Assembly (NCBI GenBank): GCA_964492185.1
Contig: CAZBJH010000013.1
Location: forward strand, 1 to 46,234
DNA from: JAFGSZ01 sp964492185
GTDB lineage: Bacteria > Bacteroidota > Bacteroidia > Bacteroidales > UBA10428
DNA: 46,234 nucleotides
Reading direction: 5' to 3'
This document shows positions 43,036 through 46,234 of the stretch, in pieces. The translations under genes and the position numbers were made by a program. The notes under the pieces are model-generated. The model saw nothing but the letters and a program-made list of their open reading frames with translations. It was not told where the DNA came from and ran no database searches. Each line of letters begins with the position of its first letter. Position 1 is the stretch's first letter.

Positions 43036-43515
43036 TTAGCTTTTAGTGTATATCACTGTATCTCCGTCAGCCTTTATGGTCAGAGTGTTACCGTCCACGA
43101 TTAGCGTGCCGCTTTGTGTGGCTGTGCCATCAAAACTATCTTCAATGAAAGAATCAAATTCCTCGGTTTCGGCACCGTACCAGACGATTTCCCCAAAAGT
43201 CATTGTTTCAAAATCAATTTCCGGACTTCCTATCTGGGTTATAGTCATGGTAAAATTATCTCCGTCAACCTGAAGATTACCTTTAAATCCCATGAACTGC
43301 TGCCAGTTCTCATCCTCATCCCTGAACTCCATAGCCAACTCAATTGAGGATTCCTGCAAAATAAGTCTCTGTTGAACTTCTCCAAATAAGTCATCGGTTT
43401 CTGTATAATACCATGTTCCTACATAGTCAGGGGTTTTTTCTTTTTCACATGATGTGAAAAATAAGGCAGCAACGAAACTCATTGCGATCAGTCCCCGTAC
43501 ATAATGCTTTTTCAT
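43036..43515 (-). CDS. lipocalin-like lipoprotein, function unknown
   Basis: A 159-residue lipoprotein. Signal peptide with lipobox FFTSC at about 19-23, then EKEKTPDYVGTWYYTETDD, the GxW start seen in lipocalin-like small beta-barrel proteins. The rest alternates short strands (LILQESSIELAMEF, DNFTMTITQIGSPEI, SGTLIVDGNTLTIKADGDTVIYTKS), as expected for an eight-strand barrel. It is strongly acidic. The ligand is unknown. It is a single gene, convergent with folB across the palindromic terminator and divergent from the amidase. Confidence 0.82.
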   Translation of the reverse strand: MKKHYVRGLIAMSFVAALFFTSCEKEKTPDYVGTWYYTETDDLFGEVQQRLILQESSIELAMEFRDEDENWQQFMGFKGNLQVDGDNFTMTITQIGSPEIDFETMTFGEIVWYGAETEEFDSFIEDSFDGTATQSGTLIVDGNTLTIKADGDTVIYTKS

Positions 43516-43669
43516 AATCGATGAAATTTATTGAGTTAATATTGGTTATTTCTTATTGATTAATACGGGATTATATTATAAAGGTTTTATTTTAGGCAGG
43601 GTTATTGTACGATTTCTGATATAACAAAATTCGGGAGAAATACGTTTAATATGAATAATTCCATTTGAT

Positions 43670-44935
43670 ATGAGAGTGATCCTGTTTATACTTAGCGTAT
43701 TATTGCCATTATCCCTTGCCGGACAAAATTTTACACGGTTTGACTTTAACAGGCACACCGGCAGGAAGAGTACTGCTGCAGATACGAACTATTATATTGA
43801 GACGGATTATCCTGCTACAGGGCTTGTTGTTAATATTCATGCAGGTGATTCTTTTTGCAATAGTACCGTTATCACGGGTAGCGATACAATGTTTTTAACG
43901 GAAGATGAACACTCGGATATCATGGATGACCGAAAGAACAGTAATCTGTTGTCGTTTAGCAGTCCCATTGACAGTTTTTGGTTTGATCCGGGGGGAATAG
44001 AGCATGAAGTGAGGTTTTTCCTTATCAATGCTGAAACGCCGGATTCCCTTCTGATAAAAAAGAAGCCCGTAAAAAAAAATGCCGGTTGTTCCGAACCGGG
44101 AATGATTGACCAGTCATTCTGGCGTGCCGGGCTCCCCGAACCGGAATACACCCGTATTAATCACCAGGTTTATCACCTTATCATCCATCATACTGCCGGA
44201 TCAAACAAAGATACGAATTATGTACAGGTGATCAGGAACATATATGTATATCATACTCAGATAAACGGCTGGTCTGATATAGGGTATAATTACCTTATCG
44301 CACAGGACGGTACCCTTTATAAAGGGCGTGATCCGGGTGCGTTTGAACAGGATAATGTTAAAGGTGCACACTTTTGCGGCGCCAATACAGGGACGATGGG
44401 AATAAGCATTTTGGGAACATATATAGATGTTGCACCGGATAAGGAGGCACTTGAATCACTTGTCAGCCTGGTAACATGGAAGCTGGGTAAGGAGAGTTTC
44501 GATCCTATGGGTACCTTCCCCCATGTGTTGGATCCGGATCTGCCTGTAATATCGGGACACAGGGATGGTTGCGCGACGATCTGCCCGGGCGATTCCTTAT
44601 ACAGCCGCTTAGACAGTATAAGATTCAGTGTTCTGGAACGTTTTAATGATTGCGGGTATGTGATCAGCGGGTGGTATAAGAACGGAGATTTGCAGGGGTC
44701 GCCTGTAATATTTATACGGAATGATGAATTATATATCCGTGGAATGGAAATTGCGGATGCGGAGATACGGATAGTTGATCTTACAGGAAAACAGCATATA
44801 GTAAAGGACAAATATGTGACCGGCGGTGAAATAGGATTTAATATTGACTTTTTAACCCCGGGTTTTTATATTATTAAGATAAAAGCCGGCAATAGCTGCT
44901 TCTCAGAAAAATTTGTCATTCCTTACCGGCAATGA
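43670..44935 (+). CDS. PGRP-type N-acetylmuramoyl-L-alanine amidase with type IX secretion tail
   Basis: Secreted zinc amidase that would cut the bond between muramic acid and the peptide in peptidoglycan. Signal peptide is at 1-18 (ILSVLLPLSLAGQ). An N-terminal extension without recognised domain (about 20-140) follows. The amidase_2/PGRP domain (about 155-320) has zinc ligand candidates in LIIHHTAGS (His173/174), GHRDGCATICPGDSLY (His297, Cys305), and the typical INGWSDIGYNYLIAQDGTLYKGRD. The C-terminal region (about 345-421) ends like a type A T9SS sorting domain (IRIVDLTGKQ, LTPGFYIIKIKAGNSCFSEKFVI). It would be exported and act outside, on competitors or on own wall turnover; which one is open. 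Confidence 0.92.
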   Translation: MRVILFILSVLLPLSLAGQNFTRFDFNRHTGRKSTAADTNYYIETDYPATGLVVNIHAGDSFCNSTVITGSDTMFLTEDEHSDIMDDRKNSNLLSFSSPIDSFWFDPGGIEHEVRFFLINAETPDSLLIKKKPVKKNAGCSEPGMIDQSFWRAGLPEPEYTRINHQVYHLIIHHTAGSNKDTNYVQVIRNIYVYHTQINGWSDIGYNYLIAQDGTLYKGRDPGAFEQDNVKGAHFCGANTGTMGISILGTYIDVAPDKEALESLVSLVTWKLGKESFDPMGTFPHVLDPDLPVISGHRDGCATICPGDSLYSRLDSIRFSVLERFNDCGYVISGWYKNGDLQGSPVIFIRNDELYIRGMEIADAEIRIVDLTGKQHIVKDKYVTGGEIGFNIDFLTPGFYIIKIKAGNSCFSEKFVIPYRQ

Positions 44936-44951
44936 CCAATCAATTTTACTA

Positions 44952-44984
44952 TTTGGATAAGGAATAAATATTTTACTATCTTTG
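44952..44984 (+). promoter_or_regulatory. Bacteroidota housekeeping promoter of tRNA-Cys
   Basis: TTTG (44952-44955), 21 bases, TATCTTTG (44977-44984). Both boxes match the consensus exactly, and transcription would start near 44991, about 11 bases before the tRNA. Confidence 0.85.
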
Positions 44985-45001
44985 CAAGCCGAAAAGCAAA
45001 T

Positions 45002-45072
45002 GGTTCCGTGGCCGAGTGGCTAGGCGGAGGTCTGCAAAACCTTTTACAGCGGTTCGAATCCGCTCGGAACCT
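45002..45072 (+). tRNA. tRNA-Cys (anticodon GCA)
   Basis: Acceptor GGTTCCG/CGGAACC with U73 discriminator, as tRNA-Cys requires. Anticodon stem GAGGT/ACCTT with loop CTGCAAA, T-arm AGCGG-TTCGAAT-CCGCT. CCA is not encoded. Its last 16 bases are repeated twice downstream. Confidence 0.96.
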
Positions 45073-45370
45073 CAGCAATAAGACTCAATAAAATGATGGG
45101 TCTTCTATACTCACAACAATATAAAAAAGTAAAAGACAGAGCGGATGAGAACCGCCGGTTCGAACCGAGCACACGTCAGTGCGCGAGCTCATGACCGGAG
45201 GGCATAATCCGCTCGGAACCTCAGCAATAAGACTCAATAAAATGATGGGTCTTCTATACTCACAACAATATAAAAAAGTAAAAGACAGAGCGGATGAGAA
45301 CCGCCGGTTCGAACCGAGCACACGTCAGTGCGCGAGCTCATGACCGGAGGGCATAATCCGCTCGGAACCT
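45073..45370 (+). repeat. two identical 149-bp tandem units, each ending in the tRNA-Cys 3' end
   Basis: Units 45073-45221 and 45222-45370 are identical. Each ends with AATCCGCTCGGAACCT, the last 16 bases of tRNA-Cys (45057-45072), so the tRNA end is present three times. Each also has a T-arm-like CCGGTTCGAACC, separated from that end by a CGAG/CGAGC hairpin region. Each unit has a 34-codon frame starting MMGLLYSQQYKK, which recalls the first strand of GIY-YIG proteins (compare VYVLYSRTHNK at 45985), but lacks the rest. Confidence 0.9.
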
Positions 45371-45635
45371 CCTTCAGGATATTCCAACCTTAAAATTCGG
45401 AAATCAGTTTGCTGAAAATTACGAGATACCGGAAGTATTGGATTTCGATACCCCGGCCCTGATAGTTCAAAACGATGCTTTTGTTGTTACGGGTGATAAG
45501 TTGCTTCAAATGTTCGAACGCCTTGAGGTTGCTGAGTTCAGTGTAAAGTCACTTATTATGAGTGCTTCACTGGGCGAACTTGCTCCTATCGGGCAGAAGG
45601 ATATCGATGATTTGAGAAAGAAATTTTTGATGTGA
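45371..45635 (+). pseudogene. C-terminal fragment of a class II aldolase (fuculose-phosphate aldolase type)
   Basis: An open frame without proper start runs from the last tRNA-Cys repeat to a TGA at 45633. It reads FAENYEIPEVLDFDTPALIV, then VVTGDKLLQMFERLEVAEFS, and ends DDLRKKFLM, which resembles the C-terminus of class II aldolase/adducin proteins. About two thirds of the protein, including the zinc histidines, is missing. A TTG at 45438 could start a 65-residue peptide, but a remnant is more likely. The break coincides exactly with the tRNA-Cys end. Confidence 0.7.
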
Positions 45636-45670
45636 TAATTAGAGTTTGCCAATAAACACTAATGAAGTAC

Positions 45671-45985
45671 TTAATTACCGGGGACAGGACTTGAACCTGA
45701 GTCCGCCTTAGGCGGATATGATCCAGGCGGGCAAAAAAAATCAGGGAGGATCTGTTTACGAATGAATTCTCTTCCTTTGCCGCTTTTAAGTTCTTTTTCC
45801 CTTTTAATAGCGTCCTTTTTCAAATTAAATTCTTCAATATGGATTAATAACCAGGGTCGGTAATTTTTAGTCCAATCTTTTATGCCGAGTTTATTATGTG
45901 ATAAAATACGATTTCTCAGGTTTGAGGAATAACCGATGTAAAGTTTATTATGGGTGCGGGAATATAGGACGTATACTTTGAACAT
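45671..45985 (-). CDS. GIY-YIG nuclease-domain protein whose tail reads through a tRNA fragment
   Basis: A 104-residue protein of the short UvrC-like GIY-YIG group common in Bacteroidota. The domain fills about 1-80: VYVLYSRTHNKLYIGYSSNLRNRILSHN holds the GIY/YIG strand pair and the catalytic-type arginine, followed by WTKNYRPWLLIHIEEF and AIKREKELKSGKGREFI with the expected glutamate. From about residue 88, CPPGSYPPKADSGSSPVPGN is not domain sequence. It is encoded by a palindrome and a copy of the tRNA-fMet 3' part (45676-45716). Its catalytic residues look intact. Whether it is made and cuts DNA is unknown. It follows tRNA-fMet on the same strand. Confidence 0.85.
   Translation of the reverse strand: MFKVYVLYSRTHNKLYIGYSSNLRNRILSHNKLGIKDWTKNYRPWLLIHIEEFNLKKDAIKREKELKSGKGREFIRKQILPDFFCPPGSYPPKADSGSSPVPGN
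45676..45716 (-). repeat. tRNA-fMet 3' fragment joined to a TCCGCCTTAGGCGGA palindrome
   Basis: On the minus strand the palindrome (45702-45716) is followed by CAGGTTCAAGTCCTGTCCCCG, the T-arm and acceptor strand of tRNA-fMet, identical over 21 bases. The region is also the 3' end of the GIY-YIG frame. Confidence 0.85.
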
Positions 45986-45999
45986 AACATAATAAAATT

Positions 46000-46033
46000 A
46001 AAAGAGGCTATCTGATTAAAGATAGCCTCTTTT
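46000..46033 (-). terminator. terminator after tRNA-fMet
   Basis: Perfect 13-bp stem AAAAGAGGCTATC/GATAGCCTCTTTT with an 8-base loop, followed by a T-rich tract on the minus strand. It separates the tRNA from the GIY-YIG gene. Confidence 0.9.
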
Positions 46034-46038
46034 CTTAG

Positions 46039-46111
<73 letters not shown>

Positions 46112-46157
46112 ATATATTATTTAAGAACAAATATTTTTAAGAGCCAAAATTTCATTC

Positions 46158-46228
46158 AGCGGGTTCTGAACCTGTGTCCGCCTAAGGCGGATAAGAGCCC
46201 AACGAGCTACCAACTGCTCCACCCCGCA
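46158..46228 (-). pseudogene. pseudo-tRNA-fMet with the anticodon 3' half replaced by a palindrome
   Basis: The 5' half (46228 to 46195) is identical to tRNA-fMet through the first bases of the anticodon loop. Then follows TCCGCCTTAGGCGGA (46191-46177) in place of the rest of the anticodon arm and the variable loop. A degenerate T-arm and acceptor end it. It cannot fold as a tRNA. The palindrome is the same as in the GIY-YIG tail. Confidence 0.85.
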
Positions 46229-46234
46229 ATATAT

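Noticed and set aside
45085..45321. 78-codon minus-strand frame across the tandem units
   Set aside because: It is internally repeated because it spans both 149-bp units, and has no protein-like features.
45002..45370. Integrated prophage or genomic island att sites at tRNA-Cys
   Set aside because: The 16-base repeats are only 149 bases apart and no integrase or phage gene is present.

Overview
The window comes from a member of the Bacteroidota, most likely a free-living or sediment-type Bacteroidales/Marinilabiliales relative; this is inferred from gene content and no database was searched. Supporting marks are a GH97 remnant beside a propeller-type hybrid sensor kinase, a type IX secretion tail on an amidase, the sigma-54 regulator/lptE/TPR/secG gene order, a TTTG-N21-TATCTTTG promoter before tRNA-Cys, and bifunctional trehalose synthesis. 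Base composition is AT-rich with few Shine-Dalgarno sites.

Layout. 0.1-7.4 kb is housekeeping: kdsB (-), an envelope/secretion operon (sigma-54 activator, lptE, TPR protein, secG), groES-groEL, then an exported isoaspartyl methyltransferase and a small secreted protein (-). 7.4-9.05 kb is mostly non-coding, with dispersed repeats, a STAS gene and a minus-strand structured RNA candidate. 9.05-15.6 kb holds a nicotinamidase-like hydrolase, a large hybrid sensor kinase, a wrecked GH97 alpha-glucosidase gene and a SpoIIAA-like gene.

15.88-23.51 kb is the centrepiece: a single 2,542-residue iterative type I polyketide synthase, KS-AT-ACP-ACP-KR-DH-PPTase followed by two hot-dog domains. It has the layout of enediyne/polyene PKSs with a thioesterase fused in, and no other pathway genes lie beside it. 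Downstream are a MacB-like permease, an M2/M3 lipoprotein peptidase, a YugP-type membrane protease, a methyltransferase, a DUF6132 protein and thioredoxin. A 1.1-kb non-coding stretch then carries a 0.6-kb element with hairpin ends.

31.8-40.3 kb looks like a stress-response neighbourhood: NtrC-type regulator, an operon of baeRF/LapA/coiled-coil proteins, HdeD-like protein, trehalose-6-phosphate synthase/phosphatase, DUF134 regulator and Dps. 40.4-45 kb is glnS with tRNA-Gln(CUG), folB, a CWC-family protein, a lipoprotein and a T9SS-exported PGRP amidase. The last 1.2 kb is a patchwork of tRNA-Cys, tRNA-fMet, GIY-YIG sequences, tRNA fragments and a truncated aldolase.

Two repeat systems stand out. 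One is a 123-bp imperfect palindrome with terminal inverted repeats (four complete copies plus fragments), whose ends supply TAG stop codons for neighbouring genes. The other is an arrangement seen twice near the right edge: intact tRNA, then a GIY-YIG or possibly GIY-YIG-derived ORF, then a copy of the tRNA 3' part.
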